A stretch of 64,000 nt of DNA from Quadrisphaera granulorum (GTDB lineage: Bacteria; Actinomycetota; Actinomycetes; Actinomycetales; Quadrisphaeraceae): positions 62,001 to 126,000 of the forward strand of contig NZ_QGDQ01000002.1 in NCBI RefSeq assembly GCF_003149145.1, read 5' to 3'. The stretch's first letter is position 1, and each line of letters opens with the position of its first letter. The notes below the pieces were generated by a model that was not told the origin of the DNA, searched no databases, and saw only the letters and a program-made list of their open reading frames with translations. Position numbers and translations under genes: made by a program. Shown in pieces: positions 1 through 9,125 of this stretch.

Positions 1-1910
1 ATGAAGGCGCGGACGGCGTCCATGCCCACGCCGCGGCCCGAGACGTCGGAGACGACGGCGGCGGTGGAGAAGCCGGGCGCGAAGATCAGCGCGGCGGCGT
101 CCTCGTCGGACATCGTCTCCAGCGCGCTCTCGTCGATGAGACCGCGCTCGTAGGCCTTGCGACGGACGACGGCGGTGTCGATGCCGCGTCCGTCGTCCTC
201 GATCTCGATGACCACCGAGTCGCCGTCGGGAGCAGCGCGCAGGGTGAGAATGGCCTCCTCGGGCTTGCCCGCTGCGAGACGGCTCTCGGGGGTCTCGATG
301 CCGTGGTCGAGGCTGTTGCGCACGAGGTGCACGAGCGGCTCGGCGAGCTGCTCGATGACGTCCTTGTCCGCGGCGGTGTCCTCGCCCTCCTGCACCAGCC
401 GGACCTTCTTGCCCAGCTTGTGCGACAGGTCGCGGACCAGACGGGGTACGCGGGCGAAGGCGGTGGAGACCGGCAGCATCCGGACCTCCATGACCGCCGC
501 CTGCAGCTCCTCGCTGACGCGGCTGACCACGGCGTACTCGTCCATGACCCGGCGGGCCAGGCCGCGGGATCCGGCGGTCTCGGCCTCGGCCGCCACGAAC
601 GGCAGGGCGTTCTTGGCGACGGCGAGCTCCCCGACGAGGTCGAGCAGCTTGTCGACCTTCGCCTGGTCAATCTTGAGGATGCGGGTGCGGGGGACGTCGT
701 CCCCGCTGGTGGCCGGTGCCTCGGTCACGGGACCCGTGGTGGCTCCGGAGCTGGCCCCCGCGGGGGCTGCGGAGGCGGCCTCGGCGGACGCCCGCGGCGC
801 CGGCACGGCGGCAGTGGCCGGGTGTGAAGCCCCGGGAGCGCCGCCCGTGGGAACAGCAGCCGCAGCGGCGCGAGCGCCCCCGCTGGTGTCCGCCTCGCCC
901 ACGAGGTCGAGCACGAGCAGCGCCGAGCGGACGGCGGCCTCGCTGACTCCCTCGCGCTCGAGCAGCCTGTCCTGCCAGACCATGAGCTGGCCCAGCAGCG
1001 CGTCGGACTCGGCGGGAGCGTCGCTGGCTCCGGTGGAGGCCGCACCGTCGATCGCGCTGTCGTTCAGCGGCCCAGCGGGCACCCCGTCGATCAGGCGCCC
1101 GAGCCCGAGCGCACCGACCTCGACGACCTCGACCTGGTCCGGCACGTAGCGGAACACATGCGCCAGCTCGCCCGCCGCGGCGCGCGTCAGCGCCGTGAAA
1201 CGCAGCAGGCACTCGTACTCGTCGAGCTCGGCCATCGGCGCGAACGGTTCCTCGGGCGCCACGTGGAGCAGCTCGAGGGCCGGCACCTGGCGGAACAGGG
1301 AGAGCGGGTCGTCGCCGCGGAAGTAGCAGCCGGCATCGGGCTCGTAGCGCACCGCGCGCACGGTCGAGGAGGTGGTCTCCAGCCAGGTGCGCAGCTGCGC
1401 GAGGTGCTCGGAGGGCAGGTCGGCCACCCAGCCGGGCAGGTCGGCGGGAGCAGCGGCGGTACCGCTGACCGTCGCCGTCGCCGTCGTCGTCCCACTCGCC
1501 GACGCAGCGACCGGCTCCGGCTCGGCGCCGGTGAAAGAGCGCAGCACACCGGCGCGGAACGCCGTCACGGCGGCGGCGTCGTCAGGGGTGCGGCCGGTCG
1601 CCTCGATGGTGGGCATCCAGCGGCGCACGGTGTCGAAGGCCTGCAGCAGCGCGTCGACCATCTCGGTGGTCAGCGCCAGCTGGCCCGAACGCACCTGGTC
1701 GAGGAGGTCCTCGGCGGCGTGGGTGAGGCGGGTCAGCTCGGGCAGGTCGAACAGGCCCGAGGAGCCCTTGAAGGTGTGCGCGGCCCGGAAGACCGCATTG
1801 ACGATCTCGGCGTCCTCAGGGTCGGCCTCCAGGCGCAGCAGGCCGGAGTCGACGTCGGCCAGCAGGTCGGCCGACTCGTTGATGAACTGCTCGAGCAGCG
1901 GGTTGCTCAC
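1..1910 (-). CDS. cheA: CheA-type chemotaxis histidine kinase, 3' end beyond the window
   Basis: Partial; about 636 codons are visible and the C-terminal CheW-like regulatory domain lies off the left edge. It autophosphorylates and passes phosphate to CheY and CheB under receptor control. An HPt domain opens the protein, with the phospho-acceptor His45 in AAHTFKGSSGLF. A P2-like region (about 168-265) contains YEPDAGCYFRGDDPL, a pattern I associate with Frz-type CheA kinases. A long Ala/Pro/Thr linker follows, then the dimerisation helices (KVDKLLDLVGELA, about 410) and the HATPase domain with N box HLVRNSLDHGIE (about 524), G1 box EDDGRG and the start of the G2 box SGRGVGMDA at the window edge. 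The GTG start at 1910 overlaps the stop of the preceding response regulator by four bases (GTGA), so translation is coupled. Family assignment is firm; which output it controls is not visible here. Confidence 0.95.
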   Translation of the reverse strand, partial: MSNPLLEQFINESADLLADVDSGLLRLEADPEDAEIVNAVFRAAHTFKGSSGLFDLPELTRLTHAAEDLLDQVRSGQLALTTEMVDALLQAFDTVRRWMPTIEATGRTPDDAAAVTAFRAGVLRSFTGAEPEPVAASASGTTTATATVSGTAAAPADLPGWVADLPSEHLAQLRTWLETTSSTVRAVRYEPDAGCYFRGDDPLSLFRQVPALELLHVAPEEPFAPMAELDEYECLLRFTALTRAAAGELAHVFRYVPDQVEVVEVGALGLGRLIDGVPAGPLNDSAIDGAASTGASDAPAESDALLGQLMVWQDRLLEREGVSEAAVRSALLVLDLVGEADTSGGARAAAAAVPTGGAPGASHPATAAVPAPRASAEAASAAPAGASSGATTGPVTEAPATSGDDVPRTRILKIDQAKVDKLLDLVGELAVAKNALPFVAAEAETAGSRGLARRVMDEYAVVSRVSEELQAAVMEVRMLPVSTAFARVPRLVRDLSHKLGKKVRLVQEGEDTAADKDVIEQLAEPLVHLVRNSLDHGIETPESRLAAGKPEEAILTLRAAPDGDSVVIEIEDDGRGIDTAVVRRKAYERGLIDESALETMSDEDAAALIFAPGFSTAAVVSDVSGRGVGMDAVRAF

Positions 1911-2365
1911 GAGGCGCTCCCCACGCTGACAGGGCTGCTGACAGGGCTGCTGACAGGGCCAGCGACACGGGCGGTGAGCACCTGCGCGATGCGCACGAGC
2001 ACCTCGGGCGCCGCCGGCTTGGACAGGTGGAAGTTGGCGCCGGAGGCCAGTGCCGCCTCGTTGTCGGCGTCGCGGGCCTCGGTGGTCATGACGACGACGG
2101 GTACCGCCGGCTCGAGAGCGCGCTCGCGCAGGTGGCGGACCAGCTCGTAGCCGTCCATCTGCGGCATGTTCACGTCGGTGACCACGAGGTCGACCGTGCG
2201 CGCCACGAGCAGCTCCATCGCCTCGAGGCCGTTGCAGGCCTCCTCGACGGTGAACCCGGCCGCGCGCAGCACCCCGCTGGCGTAGGCGCGCACGGTGGGC
2301 GCGTCGTCCACGACGAGCACCGTCGGGCTGGCACCTCCACCAGCATCGACATCGGTGGCGCTCAT
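1907..2365 (-). CDS. CheY-like single-domain response regulator
   Basis: 152 aa receiver-only protein, the likely phosphate acceptor from the CheA encoded next. The acidic pocket is VVDDAP near residue 18, the phosphorylation site is Asp64 in VVTDVNMPQMDG, the switch Thr94/95 sits in VVMTTEA, and the conserved Lys116 in FHLSKP. An N-terminal extension of about 14 residues and a C-terminal tail built from a repeated SSPV unit flank the domain; the tail comes from a 12-base tandem repeat. The ATG at 2365 overlaps the cheR stop by four bases. A direct flagellar-switch regulator cannot be distinguished from an adaptor or phosphate sink by sequence. Confidence 0.93.
   Translation of the reverse strand: MSATDVDAGGGASPTVLVVDDAPTVRAYASGVLRAAGFTVEEACNGLEAMELLVARTVDLVVTDVNMPQMDGYELVRHLRERALEPAVPVVVMTTEARDADNEAALASGANFHLSKPAAPEVLVRIAQVLTARVAGPVSSPVSSPVSVGSAS
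1926..1959. repeat. 12-bp tandem repeat, about 2.8 copies
   Basis: Unit CTGACAGGGCTG is repeated at 1926-1937 and 1938-1949, with a partial copy from 1950. It lies in frame in the 3' end of the CheY-like gene and encodes the repeated Ser-Ser-Pro-Val tail. Being a multiple of three, copy-number change would alter tail length without a frameshift. Confidence 0.85.
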
Positions 2366-3300
2366 GGACGGGCTCCGTTCGAGGGGCGGGAGTAGCGGCT
2401 GGTCATCCGGGTCGCGGGACGCTGGTAGGCGATGCCGTCGGGCAGTCGGACGGCGTCGAAGATCGGCGAGATGCGGCTCATCGACTCCGAGTGGCCCAGG
2501 AACAGCAGGCCGCCGGGGCGCAGCGCACCGAAGAGGTGCTCGGCGGCGCGGCGCGCGGAGACCTCGTCGAAGTAGATGAGGAGGTTGCGGCAGAAGGCGA
2601 CGTCGAAGTCGCGGAAGGACCGCATGGCCTCGGTGTCGGTGATGTTCATGAGGGTGAAGTCGATGGCGCCGCGGATGTCCTCGGCGACGCGGTAGCGGTC
2701 TCCGATCCGCTCGAAGTGCTCGCGCAGCACCGCCGGGGGGACCTTCTGCACGGACCGCTGGCCGTACTCGCCGCGCCGGGCCTGGTCGAGCACGCGGGTG
2801 TCGATGTCTCCGGCGACGATCTCGACGTCCATCTCGGCGATGTCCGCCCAGTCGGTGAGCAGGCGCAGGGCGATGGAGTACGGCTCCTCACCGGTGGAGC
2901 ACGGCAGCGACAGGATGCGGACCGGACTGGTGTCGCCCGTGGCTCGCCGCTCCGCCGCCACCTGCGGCAGCACGTGCTTCACCAGCGAGTCGAACTGGTG
3001 GTCCTCCCGCAGGAAGTACGTCTCGTTGACGGTGAGCTCGTTGACGAGGGCCTGCGCGGCGCGCTCGTCGGCGCCGGTGCGCAGCGAGGCGAACCAGGCG
3101 TTGAAGTCGCCTCCGTGATCACGCACGCAGGACAGGACGCGCTTGTCCACGAAGTAGCGCTTGGAGTCGGCGAAGCGCATGCCGGTGCGGCGGTAGACCC
3201 ACTCGCGCACCCGCAGGAACTGCGCGTCGGTGAGCTGGTCCGACGCTGCTCCCGCAGCAGCGCTGCCGGTGCTGGTGGGCCGGGCGGAGAGTGAGGTCAC
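2362..3300 (-). CDS. cheR: CheR chemoreceptor glutamate methyltransferase
   Basis: 312 aa. It uses S-adenosylmethionine to methylate glutamates in the signalling helices of the receptor, opposing CheB. The N-terminal all-helical domain covers about residues 18-75 (LRVREWVYRRTGMRF). The SAM-binding domain shows SLPCSTGEEPYSIAL, then DIDTRVLDQARRGEY, and CRNLLIYF. The GTG at 3300 was chosen because it overlaps the stop of the HEAT-repeat gene by four bases, as do the other starts in this operon; the frame stays open further upstream but that part is antisense-like to the HEAT gene. No TPR extension is present, unlike FrzF of Myxococcus. Confidence 0.95.
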   Translation of the reverse strand: MTSLSARPTSTGSAAAGAASDQLTDAQFLRVREWVYRRTGMRFADSKRYFVDKRVLSCVRDHGGDFNAWFASLRTGADERAAQALVNELTVNETYFLREDHQFDSLVKHVLPQVAAERRATGDTSPVRILSLPCSTGEEPYSIALRLLTDWADIAEMDVEIVAGDIDTRVLDQARRGEYGQRSVQKVPPAVLREHFERIGDRYRVAEDIRGAIDFTLMNITDTEAMRSFRDFDVAFCRNLLIYFDEVSARRAAEHLFGALRPGGLLFLGHSESMSRISPIFDAVRLPDGIAYQRPATRMTSRYSRPSNGARP

Positions 3301-3938
3301 GGGGCACCCACTTCGGAGAGCGAAGCGGTGGGCGCGACCGACGCCGCGAGAAACGCGAGGTAGGGGTTGTCGGGGAAGCGCGCGGCACCTTCGGTGGCGA
3401 GCTGGTGGCCGAGGGCGTCGTCCACCAGCACGCCGGCGTCGATGGCTGCCGCGACGACGTTCTCGTCGGCATCGCCCTCGGCGATGCGGAGCAGCCAGCG
3501 CGGCACCTCCGGACGCGGGAGCGCGGTGATGACCATGACGGCCATGAGGCGGGCTCGGACGTCTGCGCCGGCCAGCACGTGCTCGAGCACCGAGGCGACG
3601 CAGGAGGGCATGGACTGCAGGGCGACGACGGCGGCGTTGCGGCGTGCGGCGTCGTCCAGACCCAGCCACCCGGCCAGCTCGCGGGCCACCTCGACGAGGT
3701 CGAACGAGGCGACCGTGGCGAGGGCGGCGTCGCGAGCGGCGGGGTCGTCCTCTTCACGGGCCGCAGCCAGCAGGGCGGGCGCGGCGCGCAGCTCACCGTG
3801 CAGGTCGAGGGCGGCGCGGCGGCGCGCCTCCGGGTCGGGATGACGCAGCTGCTCGACGAGCACCGACCACGTGCGCTCGGCGCGGCGCGGTGCGTCGGCG
3901 TCACGCTCGGCGGGCGCGGTCTTGCGGACCAGTGCCAT
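3297..3938 (-). CDS. HEAT-repeat-like helical protein in chemosensory operon
   Basis: 213 aa, built of repeated amphipathic helix pairs with Ala/Leu/Val spacing (for example HPDPEARRRAALDL and NAAVVALQSMPSCV), the look of HEAT or PBS-lyase-type repeats. No catalytic motif, signal peptide or membrane segment is visible. The ATG at 3938 has a good ribosome site (GAGGAG) and the 3' end overlaps cheR by four bases. A protein coded between cheB and cheR and translationally coupled to cheR is probably part of the system, perhaps a scaffold or an adaptor for the methyltransferase; that is inference. The exact family was not recognised. Confidence 0.8.
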   Translation of the reverse strand: MALVRKTAPAERDADAPRRAERTWSVLVEQLRHPDPEARRRAALDLHGELRAAPALLAAAREEDDPAARDAALATVASFDLVEVARELAGWLGLDDAARRNAAVVALQSMPSCVASVLEHVLAGADVRARLMAVMVITALPRPEVPRWLLRIAEGDADENVVAAAIDAGVLVDDALGHQLATEGAARFPDNPYLAFLAASVAPTASLSEVGAP

Positions 3939-4000
3939 CGGGTCTCCTCGGTCGGGGGCTGCAGCGGGAAAGGGACTGGAGTGGGGGACGGGGAAGGAGC

Positions 4001-5227
4001 TCAGACCCAGGCGTTGACCTGGGCGGCGACCTGCTCGGCGTCGAGGACGCGGGTGGCTCCGCCGCGGGCGACGAGCTGCCCGGGCATGCCCCAGACCACC
4101 GCCGACTCCTCGGACTCGGCCACCGTGCGCCCGCCCAGGGCGTGCAGGCGGGAGAACTGCTCGGCGCCGTCGTCGCCCATGCCCGTGAGCAGCACCCCGA
4201 CCGTGCGGTGGGGGTCCACCCGGTCCAGGGCGCTCGCCACGAGCCTGTCGACGCTGGGGTGCCAGCGGTACTGCGGCCCCGCGGGTGCGGGCCTCGCCAT
4301 GAGCTGGCCGTCGCGGTCGCTGATGACGATGTCGGCGTCGCCGCGGGCGATGTAGACGTTGCCGCGTTCGAGCGCCACCAGCCCGGTGACCTCCTGCACC
4401 CGCAGGGCGCAGCAGGCGTCGAGTCGCTGGGCCAGGGCCGCGGTGAAGGAGGCCGGCATGTGCTGGGCGATGACGACGGGCGCGCCGAGGTCGTGGCGCA
4501 GGCCTTCGGCCAGCATGGTCAGGACGGCGGGGCCGCCCGTGCTGGACCCGACGAGCACGAGGTCGGTGAGCGCCGAGAGCTCCCCCGGCGCACCGCCGCC
4601 CGTAGGCTCCGCCGGGGCGCTCCACGTGGCCGTCGGTGTCCGGGGCGTCCGGGGCGTGCGCGGCACCCGTGCTGTCAGGTCATGCGCCGACGTGGTGCCC
4701 GCCGTCGTCGTCCTCATCGCCGAGGTGCGACGGCTCGACGACGATGAGGACGACGCCGACGCGGCGGCCGCCTGCTCGCGCCGGCTGCGCAGCCGCGAGA
4801 GCAGCGAGGTTCCGCTGCTCACGCGGGCCTGTGCCGCCGAGCGCACCTTGCGGCGGATCTCCTCGCCGGCCTCGGCGAGGTTGAGCGAGACCGTGCCGCC
4901 GGGCTTGGCGACGTAGTCGACAGCACCCAGCTCGAGGGCCTCGAGGGTGGCGATGGCGCCCTTCTCGGTGATGGAGGAGACCATCACCACCGGGCGGGGA
5001 AAGTCGGCCATGATCCGCGACAGGCAGGTGATGCCGTCCATCACGGGCATGTTGACGTCGAGGGTGACGACGTCGGGCTGCTCCCGGGCGATCACGTCGA
5101 GGGCGTCCTCGCCGTTGCGGGCGAGGACGACCTCGACGTCGTCGTCGACGGTGAGGATGCCCGTGAGGGCCTTCCTCATGAGGGCGGAGTCATCGACGAC
5201 AAGCACCTTGATCCCTGCACCTGCCAT
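4001..5227 (-). CDS. cheB: CheB protein-glutamate methylesterase/glutaminase
   Basis: 408 aa. It removes methyl groups from receptor glutamates and can deamidate glutamines; activity is triggered by phosphorylation of its receiver domain. The receiver spans about residues 5-125 with Asp57 in VTLDVNMPVMDG. A Ser/Thr/Pro/Arg-rich linker of roughly 85 residues follows. The esterase domain shows the catalytic Ser in GSSTGGP, His in AQHMPASF and Asp in GMGDDGA. ATG 5227 is preferred over an in-frame GTG at 5236 because the GAGAGCGGG stretch is better spaced from it. It lies 51 bases after the triple-CheW gene in the same operon. Confidence 0.95.
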   Translation of the reverse strand: MAGAGIKVLVVDDSALMRKALTGILTVDDDVEVVLARNGEDALDVIAREQPDVVTLDVNMPVMDGITCLSRIMADFPRPVVMVSSITEKGAIATLEALELGAVDYVAKPGGTVSLNLAEAGEEIRRKVRSAAQARVSSGTSLLSRLRSRREQAAAASASSSSSSSRRTSAMRTTTAGTTSAHDLTARVPRTPRTPRTPTATWSAPAEPTGGGAPGELSALTDLVLVGSSTGGPAVLTMLAEGLRHDLGAPVVIAQHMPASFTAALAQRLDACCALRVQEVTGLVALERGNVYIARGDADIVISDRDGQLMARPAPAGPQYRWHPSVDRLVASALDRVDPHRTVGVLLTGMGDDGAEQFSRLHALGGRTVAESEESAVVWGMPGQLVARGGATRVLDAEQVAAQVNAWV

Positions 5228-5278
5228 GTCGAACACCCGCTCTCGTCGTCGTCGTGGTGGTTGTCGTGATGGGTCGGG

Positions 5279-6904
5279 TCAGGCAGCGGCGCTGAGCTGC
5301 CCGTCCAGCTGCTCGGACAGCTGGGCGACCTGGTCGCCCCCGAGCAGCTGGGAGGGCTCGAGCACGAGGAGCATCCGCTCCTGCGCCGGGAGGTTGGCCA
5401 CGCGCGTGACGAGCTTGGCCTGCTCCTCGGACAGCTCCGGGGCGCATTCGAGGTCGCTCGACGACACGCGCAGCACCTCGGCCACGGAGTCGACGACGAA
5501 GCCCGTGCGAACCCCCTGGACGATGAGGACGACGATGCGCTGGCGCTCGTCGCGCTCGCTGCGCTCCAGGCCGAGTCGCGTGCGCAGGTCGACCGCGGGG
5601 AGCACCGCGCCGCGCAGGTTGACGAGACCCTCGACGAAGTCGAGCGCCCGCGGCACCTTCACGAGCTGCTCGGGCACGCGGATGATCTCCTGCACCTCGT
5701 CGACAGCCACGCAGTACTCCTCGCCCTGCAGGCGGAAGACCACGAGGATCTCGTCGTCGCCACGGCCGTCGTCCTGCACGTCGGTGTTCTCCTCGTCGCT
5801 GCTGCTCGCACCGGTGCGGTCGACGAGCTGGTCAGTCAGGTCCGCGGGCACGTCGCCGGCCCCGACCAGGGAGTCGGCGGCCAGGACGGACACCAGGCGC
5901 TCGCCCTTGTCCAGACGGCACACCGACTCCACCTCGCGCCCGCGTCCCCCTGCGATGACCGCCGGCAGCGGGTCCACGAGGTCGGTGGAGACGCGCAGCA
6001 CCTCGCGGACCTGGTCGACCCGGACCCCGAAGACCGTCTCGCGGCCTTCGCGCTCCGTGGTGACCACGGCGATGCGCTGCGACGGCAGGATCTCCGGCAC
6101 CTCGAGGCCGAAGATGCGGCGCAGGCTGATGACCGGCAGCAACCGGCCCCGCAGGTCCATCACGCCGAGCACCCGCGACGCCGCGTTCGGCACCGAGGTG
6201 AACTGCTCGGGCACCTGGACGATCTCGCGGACCCTGTCGATGGGCAGCGCGTACTCCTGCCCGTCCACGGCAAAGCTCACCAGCTCGAGCGTGGCGGAGG
6301 AGTCCTCGCCCGCCAGCTCGCCGGTCGCGTCCGCCGACCGGGTGGCCGCCGGGGCGCCGGCCGCCGCCGTGCTGCGAGCGGCGAGCACCGCCAGCTGGGA
6401 GGTAACCAGGCGCTGTACGTCGAGCACCGTGGTCATCCGGCCGTCGTCACCGGCGACGCCCTTGAGCACCGCCGCCAGCAGGTCCGAACGCACCGCGCCC
6501 TGCACGGACTCCGCGCTCTCGAGCCGGTCCGGCTCCACGGAGACGACGGCGGCCACCCTGTCGACCACGAGGCCGATGGCCGCACCCGCGGCCTCGACCA
6601 CCACCACGCGCGTGGCTTCGTCGTGCTCGACGTCGGCCAGACCGCAGCAGGCGCGCAGCCCCATGATGGGGAGCACCCGCCCGCGCAGGTTGGCCAGGCC
6701 CTCCAGGGCTGGCGGCCCCAGCGGCACCCGCACCAGCTCGGGCATGCGGATGATCTCCTGCACCCGCTCCATCGGCAGGGCGTAGGACTCCCCCGCCATC
6801 TCGAACGTCACGAAGTCGGCGGTGCTGCTCGCGGCGTCGTCGTCGTGCTCCTCCACGCCCGCAGGCGTGGTCGCCGTCGTCGTCGGCTCGATGGTCTCTG
6901 TCAT
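5279..6904 (-). CDS. Triple CheW-domain coupling protein
   Basis: 541 aa carrying three complete CheW-like SH3-type modules in tandem, at about residues 28-170, 205-370 and 385-530. Each shows the family signatures: a substrate-type opening (FEMAGESYALPMERVQEIIR, FAVDGQEYALPIDRVREIVQ, FRLQGEEYCVAVDEVQEIIR) and a central NLRG/DLRG turn (GLANLRGRVLPIM, GVMDLRGRLLPVI, GLVNLRGAVLPAV). Acidic, low-complexity linkers separate the modules. CheW proteins bridge CheA and receptors in the array baseplate; the usual protein has a single domain of about 150 aa. No kinase, receiver or other domain is attached. The start has a strong GAGGAGG ribosome site and lies 38 bases after the receptor gene. Domain identity is clear; how three linked modules fit into an array is unknown. 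Confidence 0.95.
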   Translation of the reverse strand: MTETIEPTTTATTPAGVEEHDDDAASSTADFVTFEMAGESYALPMERVQEIIRMPELVRVPLGPPALEGLANLRGRVLPIMGLRACCGLADVEHDEATRVVVVEAAGAAIGLVVDRVAAVVSVEPDRLESAESVQGAVRSDLLAAVLKGVAGDDGRMTTVLDVQRLVTSQLAVLAARSTAAAGAPAATRSADATGELAGEDSSATLELVSFAVDGQEYALPIDRVREIVQVPEQFTSVPNAASRVLGVMDLRGRLLPVISLRRIFGLEVPEILPSQRIAVVTTEREGRETVFGVRVDQVREVLRVSTDLVDPLPAVIAGGRGREVESVCRLDKGERLVSVLAADSLVGAGDVPADLTDQLVDRTGASSSDEENTDVQDDGRGDDEILVVFRLQGEEYCVAVDEVQEIIRVPEQLVKVPRALDFVEGLVNLRGAVLPAVDLRTRLGLERSERDERQRIVVLIVQGVRTGFVVDSVAEVLRVSSSDLECAPELSEEQAKLVTRVANLPAQERMLLVLEPSQLLGGDQVAQLSEQLDGQLSAAA

Positions 6905-6942
6905 GTCAGTCCTCCTCGCACTCCTCGTCGGGCCGTGCGGGG

Positions 6943-8874
6943 TCAGGGCTGCTGGAGCTCGTCGGCGAGTGCGGCGATCTCCTCGATGGCGGTGGCCAGC
7001 TGCTCCGCGCCGGCCGCCTGCTGCTGGGCCGCCGCCGAGGCGGTGCCCGAGAGGGTGGCGGCCTGCTTGCTCGCGGCGGAGATCTGGTCCAGGGCGGTCT
7101 TGACCTGCACCAGGCCGGAGGCGATCTCGGCGCTCGCGGCGCGGACCTCCTCGTTGCCGGTGCGGACCACGCCCATGTCGCGCTCCACCTCGATGAGGCG
7201 GGCGGTGCTCGCCTTGGCGCGCTCGACCTCCACGAGGGCCTGGCGGGAGGTCTCCTCCAGGTCGGCGCGGACCACGCCGATGCGGTCCTGGACCTCCTTG
7301 ACGAGGTCCTTGATGCGCTCGGCGTTGTCGGCGGAGTCGCGGGCGAGGTTGCGGATGTCGGTGGAGACCACCGCGAAGCCCTTGCCGAACTCCCCGGCGC
7401 GGGCGGACTCGACCGAGCCGTTGACGGCGAGCATGTTGGTCTGGATGGAGACGTTGGCGATGGCGTCGACGATCTTGTCGATCTTGCGGGAGACGATCTC
7501 CAGCTCGACGACCTGCTTGACGCTCTCCTTGGCCGCGGACGACGCGGTGGCGATGGCGGTGATCATCGCGTCGACGGCGTCCTTGTTCACCGCCAGCAGC
7601 TCGACCATCTCGTCGGCCTTGGTGATGGCCGCGCCGGCGCGCGTCTCCGCGAGCTGGGCGCCGGTCTCGATCTGGTTGATGGCGGCGGCCGACTCCTGGG
7701 TCTTCGCGGCCTGGGCCTTGGCCCCGCTGGAGATGTCACCGATGGCCTGGGAGATCTGCGACGCGGCGCGGTTGATCTCCTCGGTGGCCGCGGCGAGCTC
7801 CTCGGCGGCGCCGGCGACCTCCTCGGCGCTCTTGCCGATGTCGGCCGAGCCGCGCAACTCGTCAGCGATCTCCGAGAGCGCCTCGGAGCCCTTCTGCGCC
7901 TGGCTCAGGGCGGCGCCCTGCTGGTCGACGGTCTGGAGGATCTCCTCGGCGGCGGCCGACTGCTCCTCGGACGCGGCGGCGATCTCCTCGGCGCGCAGCT
8001 GCGCGTCCTGCGAGGCGCGCTCGGCCTGGGCGGCGGCGGTGGCGATCTCCGTGGCCCCGTCGATGATGACCACCATGTCCTTGCTCACGGACGCGAGCTG
8101 GGCGGTGATGCTCTTGCCCTTGTCGACCTCACCGCGGGAGGTCTCGGCGGAAGCCTGAACACCCTCGGCGACGGCGACGACGCCGGCGCGGATGACGTCG
8201 ATGAGCTCGCGGATCTGGCTGGCGGACCGCTCGGAGGTCTCGGCCAGGGTGCGCACCTCGTCGGCCACCACGGCGAAGCCCTTGCCGTGCTGGCGGGCGC
8301 GGGCCGCCTCGATGGCGGCATTGAGGGCCAGCAGGTTGGTCTGGTCGGCGATGCGGGCGACGGCGGCGACGATCGCGCCGATCTCCTCGGCCTGCTTCTC
8401 CAGCTCGGAGATCATCTCGACGGAGGCGGCCTGACGGTCAGCGGCGTCACTGACGTTGGCGACGAGGCTCGCGATGCCCTCGGCGGTCTCCACGAGCAGG
8501 GCCTGGAGGGTGACGGTGGTGTCCTTGACCCGCACGCTGGTCTGCTGCTGAGCGCGGATCTTCACGCCGATCTGCGTGGTGGCGGCCAGCGACTCCTGCG
8601 TGGCGCCCGAGGCCTCCTCGGCACCGGCGGCAATCTGCTCCATGGCCTCACGCAGTTGGGCGGAAGCGGCCGCGGCCTGCGTCGTCACCGAAGCGAGCTC
8701 GGTGGTGGCCGAGGCAATGCGCTCAGCAGCCTGCTGCTGCTTCGCGACCGTGCGGGCGCGGCGACGGGCCTCGTCGGACTCACGCGAGGTGGTGGCGCGC
8801 TGCGCCGGGACGGCGGAGGTCGCGGGGCGAGTGGCCGACGCGCTCGCGGCGCCGCCGTTCCGGGTGAGGGGCAT
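6943..8874 (-). CDS. Cytoplasmic methyl-accepting chemoreceptor with two signalling tips
   Basis: 643 aa, almost entirely helical and Ala/Glu-rich. It has no transmembrane segment and no recognisable sensor domain. Two separate receptor signalling tips are visible: residues about 175-213 ([20 protein letters not shown] then [15 protein letters not shown]) and about 473-511 ([20 protein letters not shown] then [15 protein letters not shown]), nearly 300 residues apart. Ordinary receptors have one. The second tip is more diverged (VNGSVES in place of LNAAIEA). Candidate methylation stretches rich in Glu/Gln flank both. No NWxxF-type CheR tether occurs at the C-terminus. ATG 8874 is chosen over an upstream GTG (8940) because CAGGAG lies seven bases before it. 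It heads the chemosensory operon. Confidence 0.95.
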   Translation of the reverse strand: MPLTRNGGAASASATRPATSAVPAQRATTSRESDEARRRARTVAKQQQAAERIASATTELASVTTQAAAASAQLREAMEQIAAGAEEASGATQESLAATTQIGVKIRAQQQTSVRVKDTTVTLQALLVETAEGIASLVANVSDAADRQAASVEMISELEKQAEEIGAIVAAVARIADQTNLLALNAAIEAARARQHGKGFAVVADEVRTLAETSERSASQIRELIDVIRAGVVAVAEGVQASAETSRGEVDKGKSITAQLASVSKDMVVIIDGATEIATAAAQAERASQDAQLRAEEIAAASEEQSAAAEEILQTVDQQGAALSQAQKGSEALSEIADELRGSADIGKSAEEVAGAAEELAAATEEINRAASQISQAIGDISSGAKAQAAKTQESAAAINQIETGAQLAETRAGAAITKADEMVELLAVNKDAVDAMITAIATASSAAKESVKQVVELEIVSRKIDKIVDAIANVSIQTNMLAVNGSVESARAGEFGKGFAVVSTDIRNLARDSADNAERIKDLVKEVQDRIGVVRADLEETSRQALVEVERAKASTARLIEVERDMGVVRTGNEEVRAASAEIASGLVQVKTALDQISAASKQAATLSGTASAAAQQQAAGAEQLATAIEEIAALADELQQP

Positions 8875-9125
8875 GCCGAGGCTCCTGAAGTCGAGGGTGA
8901 CCGCGGAGGCTTCTCGTGCCCTCTGCGGGTGACCCCCCACTCATCGACCTGCCCAGAGTCACCGTGAACGTGGTACCCCCACCCCTTTAGGGATACGCAG
9001 AGTAATTGGTTGGCAGTGCCCACCCAGACCGCGGCGAACACCCGCCTGGCCTGGAGAAAGGCCCATTCCCTCGACAAACGTGCTGTATGCCGCTCGGCAG
9101 ACGGCGCAGAGGCTGTCCTGTGAGC

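Noticed and set aside
4947-6785. 612-codon plus-strand open frame opposite the triple CheW gene
   Set aside because: Ser/Thr/Arg-rich antisense frame with no family resemblance; the minus strand carries clear CheW modules.
8974-9010. Flagellar sigma-28-type promoter for the chemoreceptor
   Set aside because: CCCTAAAGG is present on the minus strand but no GCCGATA-like -10 box lies at the required spacing.
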